A DNA stretch of 64,000 nt from Stichopus chloronotus (lineage: Eukaryota; Echinodermata; Holothuroidea; Aspidochirotida; Stichopodidae), in the NCBI GenBank assembly GCA_021234535.1, contig CM037843.1, positions 37,883,200 to 37,947,199 of the forward strand, given 5' to 3'. A model generated the notes under the pieces. That model saw nothing but the letters and a program-made list of their open reading frames with translations. It was not told where the DNA came from and searched no databases. A program made the translations under genes and the position numbers. Shown piece after piece: positions 10,592 to 25,500 of the stretch. The first letter of the stretch is position 1. Every line of letters begins with the position of its first letter.

Positions 10592-13500
10592 GTATGCATA
10601 TCCTTAAAATATCCCAAAGTTGCCGTTTTGCTTACAATGAAAAGAGAAAACTGTGATGGATCATGATTGGGTGTGTATGTGTGTTTGTGTGTGTGTTTGT
10701 GATGCTTAGCTTGTTTTCACAATATCTCAAGGAAGATAACTGTGGCAGTTCTCAAACTTGTGTACATAAATGTCCCACATTGAGAAGAAGAATCCTTCTG
10801 TTTTTGGTGGGGGTCAAAGGTCATCAGAATCAAACACTGAAAAACTTAACCCGATATCTCATGAAAACTTTTGAAACTCAGTATGTAAATGTGTTGTATC
10901 AAGTTAAACAATGCTTTAGTTTTGGTGGCGGTCAATGGTCATCTGAGGTCACCAAAGGTCAAACTCTGAAAAGTTTGGTGACACAATATCTCAAGATACT
11001 AATCGTAGAAACTTTTGACACTTAGTAGATGAATGTGCTATATATAAGGTAGAAGAGCCTTTTGTTTTGATGGAGGTCAAAGGTCATGTAAGGTGATCAG
11101 AGGTCAAATACTTAGTTTGTCAACATAATATTTCAATATAGGAATCATGGAAACATTAAGTAGGTACCATGTTAATTTGAACATTAAATAATCCACAAAT
11201 CCATCATTGTTTGTGTAAGTGTGATGGTCAGTCTTTTCTTGAAAACACATTTTTTTAATTATAAAGTGGTGTATATGTTGCATAGGTTGGAACAAATGCA
11301 AAATTGGTTTATGTATCTGCAACTCGGAATAATGTGACTAGAAGAGAACTTTTGTCAGAAGTAATTTGTTGTATTTACTTCCCATGGGTTTGTAGCATTT
11401 ACAGATCTGGCTATAGCAGCTTCTTTGCACCCAGTTTAACTTCAGAAACAGATATGGACCTTATATCATTCCTACTGTAAATTTTCTTGTGACAGGATCA
11501 GCTCCTTCATGTGGGTGACTGTTACAACTACTCGTAAATTTTTTTTTCTGAACTTATAATTCAGCAGATTCTTCTTTTAAATTGACATTGAAACCACAAT
11601 GAGTCTCTTATTTCATCTTTTTTTTTTCTTTTTGCTTCCTTGTTTCACTGCCTTCTGTGCTAATTTCTTAAATGAAAAAGGAGTGTAGTTGTGAGGACAA
11701 GAACTTATCATGCAGTCTTTCACCAAACATTTACAACCTAGACCGTGTAAAGATTATGTATATAGGTAGAAAATGTGTAACAGTCACTTTTTTACCAGAG
11801 CATGTGTTCACCACTCAAGGATTAAACAGGTTTCATTGGCCAAAATTTTGACAGTCAACAGTTTGTTTGCAAAATCTTAATACTCATAGGTGATTTTGAG
11901 GAACCTAATTGCATGTGCCACACCATAAGGAAGTGACACCAGGCTGGCTGCAGACCATCCATGTGTGGAGTGGCTCTGAGAGTACCTTCACAAGTAGTAT
12001 GTTCACAAGTGCTACAAGAAGTAGTTTATAACTAAGAGCAAACCCAACTTAACTTTAGCTAGAAACAAGAGCTATGGAGCAGTGGATCAAAAATTTAGTC
12101 ATGTGACACACCAAAGTTTGGAGGCACAATCTAGGGACCTAATATGACTGAACCTCTTATGGGCTTGTGCATGTAATGAAGACTTGCATAGCAAAGCATG
12201 TAGAGCCTTTCTCACAACTTCCGATCTTTATTTGTGGTTACAATATTTTTCTTTGCATTCTTATGTTTATCAGGTTTACTCTGTGGTAGTGGTGAAGCAG
12301 TGGTTGGGCTATGCAGTACAGTTTGCAGACAGCAAAAACCAGGCATTATATGAATGTCCCATAAGCCTAGCACCATTCTACAGGCCGTTGGGTATCGTAG
12401 GCTCTGATCCAAAGCATGTCTTCAGTGAACCAATCATTGATGAACTGACCAGGACATGCAAACAAGACCCGCTGGACAACTCAGTGTTGGAGGGACACTG
12501 GAAAGTCAGCGAAAGAGATGTAGAGAAGCAACTATCAGCAGCAGTTGTCTTATGCCTATTTGCACATAAAGGTAATAAGTAAACTTGATGTACTCCCAGT
12601 ATATTGTACGGTGTTGTCAACAGTATTAATTAATCATCAACCACAAAAATGGAAATGTGATGGTCATGATGGACATCACTGCAGTTTGAGAAGGAAAAAA
12701 TTGCAATAGACTCACATAGAGTTATCCTTTGTTAATCCTTTGACAATTGAGAATTTTATATGTCTGAAAGTTTTTATATTAGAGGCATGTATTGTCTTTG
12801 TTAAAAACATTAATATCACTAACCAATGTGAGAGCCGACCTGAGGATAAGGAAATACTGACACTGTGCAACACTGAGTCCACCTCATTGGCTTTACATTT
12901 ACATAAAACTCTGGAAGACCATATGTACCTCAAAAATGGGTAATAGATGTAAGCACAATTCCAACAGAATTGTCATTCATGGTTTCACTGTGTAAATGAA
13001 GTCAGCTCTGCTGTAGAATGATGCATATCACTTTGGTCTTTAAGAAATTTGTGTACTTTCCGATGCTCTTTCATAGAAAAAAAATCTGCTGGATTTGAAT
13101 ACCTCATTCCCATTCCAGGGATGACATGTCAAATTGGTGAGGAATCCTAACAAGGACATTATTATTTTGTCAAGTTTGCATTGCAGCTACCCCCAGATGT
13201 TGACCTTGAAAGCTACTTGGTTACACCTTCATGTTAATTCTCTGCACAAACCAACAGATTGATATTGCCAGGTTAGAAGTGGCCATAATGCAACTTCTTG
13301 AAAAAATCAGTCCTTTTCTGCTCTAATTGTTTTTCTTCCTTTTGTGTTTAACAGGGTGTACAGAGAAGATGAAGTATAATTTACTTGGTAGTCACATAGT
13401 CCAGTGCTCATTTCGACCTAATGTATTAGAGGAGAGAAAGGTAAAGTTGAATTCCATATATGTCTCAATTTGTTCAACATTTATTGTAAACATTTCGAAA

Positions 13501-16500
13501 ACAATTTAAAGGTTTCATATCTGTATTGTCAATTGTTTGTTATTATTAAGTATCTTCACAATGAGATGAGATGTACTATACAGTCCATTCATTGAGCATT
13601 TCTCATTTAAAGTTAATTATGATATACATGAGGAATGAATAGTCCTCCATGTGTGAGTCTCAAGAGCTCACGTGTGTTTACAGATCACTTGAATTCACTT
13701 GTAACATGATATAGCGTGCAGAGGTTTGTGATCACATGATAAGCTAATTGACTAACCATACTAGTCAAATCGCCCTATGCAGGATGTTCACGGTAGCGTA
13801 TACTGCTTCTTCATTCTTTTGTGAGGTTACTCGGCACCTTGAGAGAGAATTGTGTCCTTTAGTTCACAAGCTAGGTGTGGACTTTGGTCAATAGCACATG
13901 TTATTTCTTGTGTGACATTATGGGTCAAATCAGCCGTTCTTATTATTAAAAAACATGTATAAACTACAATATGCTGTAATGTTGATGTCCAATGTAGCTG
14001 CTTACTTCTTTCTGTGCAGGTATATCAAACATTTTTTTTACAATAATTAGTGTAGAAGTTGCTTTTCACTTTTATTCCCCTAAAGCTGGCATTATGGTAT
14101 AACATTTTATACCATAATGGACTTGAAAATTCCCTTAGTAAGTAAAGTCCTAGTAACAAGACTCAGTCTATCTGTAACCACCTAATTAACTAGGTCACAT
14201 GATCCAATCTCTAACATCCTCATTCACTGGAAAGTCTCATCGAATTACATTCGGCAGAACTGGATTAACAAGTGATGCCCAACTATTTGTTGAATAATGC
14301 AAAATTAGGTGTTCTCTTTCCCATCTTCCCAAGACAGGTGGACACTTTGATCTTTCAGCTCCTTGGACATTGAGGATTTTTTTCGGTTTTATGTGGGTTA
14401 TTTAAAAATAAAGACTATCGAAGAAAATCGTTATTTCCTTTCCCAAGTATCAAACAGTGTTGTCAAACTTTGCGAGTATCTGACTCGTTTACATTACAAA
14501 CTTTAATTTACACAATCACCTATCATCAACAATTTAGGATACAATTTTACTGTACAATTTGTGTGTACTGCGTATAGCCTACACATATTTGCATTTGTGA
14601 TTGCAGCTTTAGGCATCGTTTTATTTGTGTAAATAATCCTCTCATGCATGTGTATATGGGTTAACAAGTGATTCATCTTGGATTTGTCAAGTACCTGACG
14701 TATTTACTAAATGTTGTGGTACATATCTGATACCGACCAATGGACAGAAGATTGCATTTTCCTACTATTTGAATGAAAACTGAGTGGTTTTACAACATCT
14801 TGATTTCATACTGGATAATTTTACGAGGTGCTAGAAACACACTTGCAGACTTTTGTAAGATTTAATTTACAGTTCCTCAGTTTTACTTCTTTCTAATTGC
14901 CCATTTTTATTTTTGTTTTTATTTGCTTCTAATTTTCATCCCATCTCCTTGTGTGTGTCAGAGATAATCAAAATGTTTGACACAAATAGATCTTTTTTTG
15001 CCATATATGTGCTTGCCATTGGCTATCTGCAGGAATGGTGAAAGAACTTTAGACCTGTTATTGATGCCTGGAATGGATGATATTTATCTGCTCAATCACT
15101 GTTACATTGCTACAAACTAGTTCCAAACCAACACTGCAATGTTTTCTGCGTTGATATTGTATATTCGTTGTATCAGGTGTAACAGATGGGTTTGTTCTCC
15201 AAGGTTTTTTATTTGATTGGACAGGTTCAATCATGATTGTGTGTTTCTGATCATTCCAGGACTCTGTTTCATGCAAAGAGTGCAGCTGCAAGATTGTTAG
15301 TGGTGAAGAAGACTGGCACAAGGCCAACATCTGTAGCAGTAAACATAGCAACAGAGATATTAAACACACTGTCAAAGTAAGATATAGTGCATGCTTTTTT
15401 TCGCAGTTCTTGTTGTTTTATTTGTTTCTCGGTGTACATGTGATCAAGATCACATCAAAATTGCAACATAGCCAGTGTTTGAATTAATGCTGTCTTTCAG
15501 TTGATGCGCCCCTAGTGTCTTTCATTTTTGGTATTTTATACTTAGAAGGAAATCGAACCTTTTCCTTTGTCAACATTAAAACATGAACTAGGAGACAATA
15601 AGTGGGCTATCATAGCTTAGTGTAATTATCAGTTTATGTTTGCTCTACCTGGTGAAAAGTCTTGTGTGATCCAAGCTAAACTTTAGGTATCCTCTGCACA
15701 GGAGAAGATTGTTATTGAATGCTTGATAATATAGCAAATAACAAACAGCATTTTTTTTTTTCTCTTGCTTCTAGGCATTGTCTCTGAGCATAAACTTGTA
15801 ATTTTTCATCTTTTATCTCAGGAACATAGTTGGCAGAGGAAACTGCAAGAAACAGGAATGGGAGACAATGTTGATGAGCTGATGAAATGTGCAAAAGAGT
15901 TTTGTAAAAAATATAGAAATACATTGCCAAAGAAAGGTAAAGCACGATCATGTTGAATGACATCACAAGGAGAAAAGAGAGATACATTTGTATATTCAGT
16001 ATTGTTTGGACAAAAATGAAACATGTCTTTGCTTTTGCAATTTAGTAGTTTTGGACAGTCATGGTCTTCTTTCAACTTTCTGTCTTTCTCCCAATGTATT
16101 GCTACAATTGTAGCAATCAGAACAACCTGACGGAAAACTCTTTCCTTCCTGCTGTTTTGGTCTGATACCATTATTCCATAATCAGTTAATCTGTGACAGT
16201 TAGTTTGTCATATTTTGTGCTCTTTTCGTAAATAGTTGTTTCATAATCAAGAAATCCGAATCATCTGACGATATTGAAATATGTAGCTGTCAACTTGTGT
16301 CATCTGCCAATGTGTCCAAAGGATGATAAACTGTGTTGAAAGCCTACAGTAAATTACAACTTCTTCAGTATATTAAACAATGATATGTCAGAGCAGTAGC
16401 CAGACTTACAGATATATCATCAGGAATGACACGTGCATCAGTTATTACTCGTATTAATTCTTTCATTTTAAACTCAGGCCAAATGAAAAAATTTGACATG

Positions 16501-19500
16501 GGAAGTTCTCCAGTAGACTTTTTACACAATGCAGCAGTCAACATATCATGTGCCATCAAGCAGAAACCCAAGGATCCAAAGCTTCACTTGGAATTGGGTT
16601 TGGTCCTTGAAGAGCAGTACAATGCTCAAGATTTGTTTGGTGTTGGAAGGGAGGTAATGAAATCCATCTTTTACTAAGTTTTACAATGGAAAGTGACTGC
16701 AAAATTTTGAGTTGTTTAAACTTTAATCTCTTGTTTCTTATTTTTATGAAACATTACCTGTGACTGTTGACCAACTTCTTGAACACCCATCACACATATG
16801 TTATATGTAATGTAATGTCAGACAGTCAAGTGTGCAATTTGCTGTAAGCTGTCATCGACTTGAAAAACAATGTGCTTTGTCATATATATGAGCCAATAGA
16901 GAAGTCAATATTTAAAATTTTACTTGTTAAATGTTACTCTCATTTTGATCATTCAAAGCTTAAGCATTTGTGTATTTTTAAGCTTTGTGTATGTATGGTG
17001 CTGTGGTAGCATCTTTGTACTTGAAATGCCCTAAAAAATTGTCTACCCCCTCTCCTTTGAGTCTCCCTGACCTACATAAAGGTATAAGCCTTTTCGCAAT
17101 CTCAACTGCACGTGCACACTTCCTCAAAATTGGACAGAACATAAATACGTGTACAACACATGCTAAAAAACAGCTGTTTTCAGAATATATTTAAATCTTC
17201 TTGTTTTGACCAACTGCTAAGATACAAAGGGTTTGTACCTACAGTTCTGTGTCTTAAATGGCATGCAACCCACCTTTTCTGTCTGAAAAGCTGTGTAATA
17301 ATATGTCTTAAAGTGTGTGTATTTTTGCTATGTATGGCAAGAGGGATATTTTTATCTCACTTTCATCCCACAATTCCTTGTGTGAATTGCAAAAAGGCTT
17401 CTAATTTCTATCTTCTGACATTGAATTTACTCATTAAATCCAAAGAAGTAAATTGTGTAGTTACTGCTGTTGCTCTGCAAAATAATTGTTTACTTTAATC
17501 AACATTCCACAGGGTGATGATGATGTCGATGAAGGGATTGCTGATCTTTCTCTAGATGCAAAGGAATCATCTAAAGAAGATGACATTCAAGCCATCTGTC
17601 AGCAGAGAGGGGGAGGAACAAACCCATCTCTTTCAAGACAGCTCCAGGCTCTGGATGAAGAATATCGCTATCTCTTAGACTCTGGCCAGTCAGGCAAAGC
17701 AGATTATGTCCAAGGACTCTACGTATGGAAATCAAAACAAGCGACTCAGGTATTGAAGATTGTATTAACATAAGACATGTTAGGTCAGGGCTGTCAGATG
17801 TGGAATTAAACAACAAAACAATCATGTTGATTTATCATGCATTTTACTTTGTCTGGTTGAGTTACTTGAATTTCTTCAAATGTTAGCTCAGCAATACAAG
17901 AAAATGGGTAATTTGAGACAGGTACACTGTAAATCAGCAAAGTATCCTACTATACATTCATTTTGCAGTTGGAATTGATATTTTCAGCACACAGCACAAT
18001 ATGCTGTACTGCTGACACTTAGTTCTAAATTTCATCTGACAGTGTTCATGAAAGGAGGCAATTTCATACACTTATGTTATGCAACACAACTATTTTGAAT
18101 GCTTAACAAGAAGTTTTCTTTTAAAGTTTTTGGCTTTAATATCAGAGTGATGCAAATGGGATATCCTTAGTAAAAAAGTTGCTCTTTCACTTGAAAACTG
18201 TATATGTCTAGAAGTTGCAACTTTGGGATACATATAGGCTATTATTTAAGTTTTGTATTTTTCACACTTCAGTTATTCTTTTTTTCTTTAATTACTTTAG
18301 GATGGTAAGGCAGCACAAGCAGCCTCGGATGAGGAAACACCTTTGGGTAAGGCATGCCTGAAATACTTGGATGCATTGGCTCTTCAACAGAACAATCCTA
18401 CCTACAACCTACATGCTGGTAGAGTGCTTCTACTCCAGGGAAAGTTGGCAGAGGCAATAGAAAGATTTCAAGTTGCACTGAGCCTCAAACCTTTGCTGCC
18501 GATCATTAGGTATGAGGCAGTTCTTTATTAAAACTGTATAATTGGTTTTAAGTACCACATCTGAAGCATGTAATACACATTCATATCTTTCTCATCTCTT
18601 CTACAATCTTGGACAAAATACCGTGGGACACTCCGCTCCCCCGTTCAATGTTGGCTACAGAATTACTGATCAAAGTGTACATTCACTCCTATAGCGCAAC
18701 ATTGGAAAGATCAGCAGCGTTTCACTTTATCCTCTCACCTAAAACTCTGTATTATATTTGCAAATTAAGGCAAAGTGTCCCAACAATTTTGTCCAAGATT
18801 GTAGCTCAAATTTTTTTTTTTTTCGCTTTCTAAATACGATGAGTTATTTACAGTACATTGTTAATTTCTGAAGTCCAGTATTCCTTAAATTTCTATTAAA
18901 CTATGCAGTTTGTCGGCATACCTTTTTCAACTTTCAGAAAATTAACATCACTGTTATATAGATTGCACTCCATTGAGTTTTAGTTGGGGTCACTTAATAG
19001 GAACATCTACTACAGTTTGATGTAATGCTAGTAAAGTAGAAGCTAGAAGAGATTTCAAGGGTCTAAAGATAACTAGCAGAGAATTTATATATTAGTGAAC
19101 AAGTGTTTAAGTGCAGCCATCGTGGAGTGAGTTCACACAATTAGAAAATCTAGACTGAAAATATCATAGGCACATATGGTTCGTCATTTTTTTATGCAGT
19201 TACTCAAAATCGGTGTGGGAAACAATCACACAAAGAGACAGATTCTGTACTGTCCCAAAAAGGTGGTATTTCCTTCTTCTTTCCTACTTCTTGATGGTGT
19301 TTGTGGTGCACAGGGTCTGATAAAATGACAAAATTACCATTAACTTGTTAGAATTGACTGACATCACCAACATACTATTTTATGTTTTCATGGAGGTATA
19401 GATGCAAGAAAATTCTCTATGGTGATATCAGTGTAAACAGCAGCAACAAGTGGTGTAATACCATTGGCACATTTTGCAACCAAGTGGAAAATACTGCTAA

Positions 19501-22500
19501 GCTGACATTTTCTTTCTTTTTGTTTGCTTTTGTTAAGTTTTTTTTATCAAGTTATGTATGACAAATAGGTTCACTATATGGTCAGCTTAAACCATATTCA
19601 TGTGACTAATTTTGGCATGTAAAGTTTATCTTTGTTACCCCTAAATATGCTAGAACCTAGAAATGGTCATCTGTTTCATTCATTCATACCTCTTTTCTGC
19701 CATCTGGTCGTTGCAAGGCTTTACCCACTGGCCTTTGTAATTTTTATTATGCCGTAGATTATACCTTGGACTGGCACTGTCAATGCAGAAAGATGGACCT
19801 GGGAAAAGGCTTAAGGAAACTGTTAACTACCTCCAGGATGGGATAGAACACATCTTAGGCCTATCAGTCCTAAGAGCTGAAGGGAAGGAACAAACTACCA
19901 AGTATGTACTTTTATGTTTATTTTGTGTTACTTTTTTTTAATTTGTGTGTGTGTGTGCTATCTGTATCTCAATTACTTGCAATCCCTCTATAGATATCAT
20001 GTTACACTATATTGTGAAAGCAAGTTGGTCTTTAAAGCTTTTTTTGAAAGTGTCACAAGGTATAAGGTATAGCTTGTGGTGGGGTCCTGTGTTTCCCAAT
20101 GGCAGCATCAGTTGTCAAAATCATAACTGCCAAATTTTTGGCTGAAAAAGCTATGGATTTTTTTTTCATCTCACTAAGTGCAAACTTTAAGGCATTTAGC
20201 ATTTGTTCTGCAAGTGATCCAGAAGCAGGAAAATCAAAACTATGTTGCTGTCATCATCAAACTTTACATACTTTTAATCTATTCCATACCCAGCTATCCA
20301 TACAACTAGTCACAAAACCACACCTTATTGGACAATACATGTAAAAAGCCAATTTTACACATTGAGCATAGTTTAACTATGGCTAGAGTTTTCATTTTCA
20401 GTTATCTGAAAGATTCTGCACAAACAAATATATGTAACATAATATGTGAGATTTTTTACCATTCTAACAGTTAAACATTACACTTCTGTAGTTGTAAAAT
20501 TCTGCTTTGAAAGCTGAGGTTTTGTACAAGCCTGAAGATGTACTGTAGGACCGATAAATTGCTGTTTTAAGTTTTTGCAAGTCCGGTGTTCCTAGCAAAG
20601 GATTTATCTCTCACAACTCTTCAGTACAGTGATTATGAAAACCTCTTGAATATGCAGTCTGTAAAATATTTTTTGTTTGAAGTCAGAGAACTGTTATTGA
20701 GATGGAGAGAGGACAGAAAATTTAATCACTGCTAATACTTTAGGACCCACCAAATCCAGAGAAGGTAAGCTGTGTAGTAGGATCAAAGGTATTTCTTTTC
20801 TTTATTTATCGGTTTCAGTTTAATATCATTCATGGAGTAACATCACTTAAGTCAACTCGTCCTTAAACAATTAGCTTGCTCAAAACACCACTTTGAATAT
20901 AGGTTTATGCTGCTCCCTGCTGAAACGAAGGTCCAATACCACTCCAATAGATAAGAGATTAAAACCATGCTGTAAACCATGCTGCACACTATATCAATAG
21001 CACTTGAACATACAAACCAGATTTGTTGATCCTACATCATGACCAATAGATTTCTAGCTCCAGTCCCCTGCTTTCCGAATTTGTGAAATATCTTGGACAG
21101 TAAAAACGGTGAATGACATACGAAAATGTTTGCATCTTAAGAGTTATTAGAAACAATGGTGGAGAATTCCTCGGCGACAATGAGAACAATTTGGTGATCA
21201 GTTACAGCTCACAGACCTATTTTTTCATACTTTACAAGTGTGCCTTAGAAACAAACACTGTTCATGTGATGTATGAAGTTGCTAAAGATAGTGAACTAAA
21301 TAAATAGAAAGAAACTCGATACTTGGCAAGCATTTCCCGAACATGAGTGCGTGATATTGTGTACAACACTTAATTTTTTTAAATAATGGCAGTTCTTGTT
21401 GATATGATATTACAACTTCTTGTAGAGTTACTACGGTCATCAACAACATGACTTTATAGGCATTTGTCTCATAGCTTGCAGTTATTTCATGTGAACTTAT
21501 ATGCCAGGATACAGTCTGTCCCATGACCACAGGGACATCTATAATTTGCATTTGCTGAAAATGTTAATGAACACATACAAAATACTACAAATATTTCAAT
21601 TTTTAATTACCACAGCAGTATGTCAGACCTCTATTCTGAGGATTTCCTCCAACCCACAAACAGTCACCTCTTGAGAGCCTTTATTCACCTGGGGAAACTC
21701 CTCCTTAAATCACCACAGGACAAGTCCATCTCAGCAAAGCAAGCATTTCTCAGGTATTTGATATTCTAAATTCCATTCCAAGAATGGTCTTAATGATTTT
21801 TTGTCATAAAGTGTTTGCACCTTGCCAGGAATGCTGACGCTCTACACATAAATCAGTTGCGATGTAGATTCTATTATGTTTGAAATCAATCCTAAGTTTT
21901 GTAATTCATTATGGGCTGAATGGATTGGAATGAGTTGATGATCTTGACATGCATGTGTGTTAATTTGTCTGTATTCATGTGTGTACGTAGACCATGAATT
22001 TTGATGGATGTCAGTGTGATCACACACCATCACACTTTCTGGCAGAAGTACATTTTTTGCCCTTGTAAGTAGATAAAGAATGTTAACTCGTGCAAATCTA
22101 TTGAAGGTCAACAAAACAGCATACTTACCACATACCTTACTTCCCTGAGGAGAGTGATTTGTGGTACGCCCTGCAAAATATGAAATTCACAGACTAGTGT
22201 ACAAGTTGTTACATTTTCTCATTGTAATCATAATGTCTCATTAGAAACAAAATTGGTTTATAAACTGAACTGAGTATATTGTTTTGCACCTAGGTTGGAT
22301 GTCAACATTGGTCAAACTTTGGCAGTCTTGAAAAACTTCCTGATATTTGTTGAAATATGTGACTGTATTTATGTTGTGATGGACAGCACAGTTTAAATAA
22401 TGTGTCAGTTACCCAATAATGCATATGTCATGAGCAGAACTACACATTTACACTAAGCCAATAAAGCAAAGTGAGTTGATACATTAACAACTGTTTTTTT

Positions 22501-25500
22501 CTCTCTCTCTCTTTCAGTGCAAGTCTCCTTGCCTCTCAGAATCTCTGCAGCTTAGTACATAGAGGTGATACCTACCAGTCCATGGAGTGGTTGCTCCTGG
22601 ATGCACACACCAGTCTCTTGGAGATAATGATGAAAGAAGAACCAGGCAAGACCAGCTGGATCGCCAAGAGATGCCAGTATATATCTTCCATACTTCGCAC
22701 ATCAAGTATTCCTCAAAGCCAACAAGTTTTGGAACTTGAAGAAAAGGTAGAGTCTTTTTTATGTAGGACTGGAAAATTAACCTTTTTATATCATTTTGTT
22801 TCCATGTGTTGCCATAATTCCCAGAGGAAGATTGTTATAGATTGTGTGCGTCATTCCACAGTAAAATATGAATATTTTTAACCTTCAGGATGGTCATGTC
22901 TGTGTGTTTACATTTACAGATTTGTCAAAAAGGTGTTATAGCTCAACCAACCAATAGCCATGCTTTGTACCTCCTTGGTAATTCTCAGTTATCTATGTAT
23001 GAGAATTCAGCCAATACAGATAAAGGTAAACAATCACTAGCAGATGCAAGACTCTCCTTCAGATCAAGCATAGGTCAAGAGGGAAAGCCAAGTATCGGAG
23101 GAGATATTCCAGAACAACTGACAAGTAAGTCACATCTTATGAAAATGGTTACAATTTCATCAAAATGATCCTGTGAAGAAATGAAAGCACCTTGTTACAT
23201 GATGTAACAAAGAAATATCATCATCTGCAAGATCAAGTTGACAGTATTTACTTGTCTGGTATAAGATCACTCCTTGCATCAATGTGATCAAGATGAAAGT
23301 GAAAGAGAGCAAGGTTAAATAAGTTTTATTTAAACCAGGAATCAGTCTCACTTTTATATTTCTTTAGCAAACTACCTCATGACAACGCAATATGTATAAT
23401 ATGGCAACATATTTTTATAATTCATAACTTGCAAAAAGTTACTGATAATCTGCTAACAGATGTGAAATGACCATGAAACTTTAAACTGCATTTATATACA
23501 CATGATTCCTTGAATGTATGTTTCAGTTTTGCAAAGAACTGAATTATCCTTAAATAGGAGGATCTGTGATGTGAAAGATTTATTGAGATTTATTAATTGT
23601 AACCTGCAACTAGACAAACAATTGGCAAAATCTAATTTTCACTCAAAAAGGATATTTCACTGACCCAAACTCTGAATTCTGTTTTGAATAAAAGCTTTTT
23701 TAACCCTTTCTGTCTCATCTCCCTCCATCCTCCTTCCATTTTTCTCTGTCAAAAATCAATCATTATTTCTGGGACTGCTACAACTGAAACTTCTCTTGTT
23801 TTGTGCAAATGGTAAGCAACACATCTTGAGAAAGTAATGTTTTTGCATATCATAGAGCAGCAATGGTGGCAAGAGAGACTGAAGAAACAGGAACCTGAAA
23901 AGAAAGCAGCAACTGAGACTAAAAAAGGAAGTGTAACAACAGGGGTGAAGAGAGGAGCTCCTGGAGCAGCCAGGGGAACTGCATCACGGGGAACTCCTTC
24001 ATCAAACCTTGGAGCAAGAGGGAGGGCAGGTACGAAACTTTAAACAATGTTAAAAGGTTGGAAATGTTACTTTGATTTTGAAAGGAAATTGAAAGTATTG
24101 AAGTATCATGTTCTGAATAAGAGGCAGAAAAAGTTACATAAAATTTTAGAAAGCTTTATTTTGAGAGTGTTTAAGGGAAGGAAGAATAAGGATGGAGGAA
24201 AGCAAAGGGCAGGAAGAAATTGAAAATAAGAGGAAGGGAAGTGAGTGCTAAGGAGGGAGGAATCAAGGGAGTCCTTCATACTATTTTGTACACAGCAGTG
24301 ACAAAAGCAACAGCTGTGTGATATCAATTTAGTTTTCAAAAGACGATCAGGATATGCAAATCATAACTGTCAATCCTACATGTAGAGTGTGTTTGCCTAA
24401 TGTATTCCCATTTTTAGATGAGGATATTGTGGAAAAAAAGAAACATGCCAAGTTTGCTGTCAGGTGTTATTGTAGTAAGAATATATCCTCACTGAACTCA
24501 GTGTTGCTTTTTTAATTTAGTTTATTTTTTTTTTTTTATTGTAGCTAAGACTCCTGTGAGGGCAGCATCACGGGGTGCATCGAGAGGTGCAGCAGCCTCA
24601 AAGCCTGTAAGGGGGAGAACCCCTGCTAAAGGATCTGTGGCAAGTGCAGGAGGAAGCCAACCAAAAATTGCTACACCAGCAAAGAAGGAGCTGCCAGCTA
24701 AAGAAGATAAACCAACCAATGGTAGTTGCAATTATTTGTCTATTGATCATCTTACCACTTATTTGGTATCTTTGATTTTCTTCATTTTTGTTGCTGTGGC
24801 TTTCTGAAACTGAAATAATTCTTATTTGACAATAATTAAGGATAGATGATTATTATCAGGTTATAATGTTATTATGTGAGAAAAAAAAGTGTATCACAGA
24901 AAATGGAGTAAACTTGATCACTAAGTGACCTAACATTGCTTTCACCTTGAGAGCCATTTTCAGCTGTCACTGTGAATATTGAAGATATCTGGAGTACTAG
25001 TCAGCTTGATTGGTATTATGTTTTGCACTTTTGGCACTATCAATCAGTATTGATCAACACTGATCAGTATTGATCACTATTGATCAAAATTGTGGGGCAC
25101 ATTTGGCACCATTGATCATATACAGAGTTATGTGAATGTGTGCAATAAAATTTTCTTGTGCTTGCTGAGCGATATGAACCTCAAAAGGTTGCAGCTGCTT
25201 GGTTTGATAACCATGGAATTGTTTTATGGAGATGTTTTTTGTTCTAAGCTTAGTGATATTTACAAAAGCCAGTCTTAGAAGAGATCAAATTGGGAATAGT
25301 TTAACTTATGACATTTTGTGCATGATCTTAAAAGGGTCTCAAAAGAAGAAAAAGGCCAGTGACATTTTCAACATTCTCTTTTCTAGATGCAAAGCCTCAG
25401 TCTGCTCCTGTACCAACAAATGCACCTCTTAATCGAATGACCTACCCTGCACGGTTAGGACTGGCTCGAGCTCTCTCTAAGGAAACGGAAGACTTCAAAG

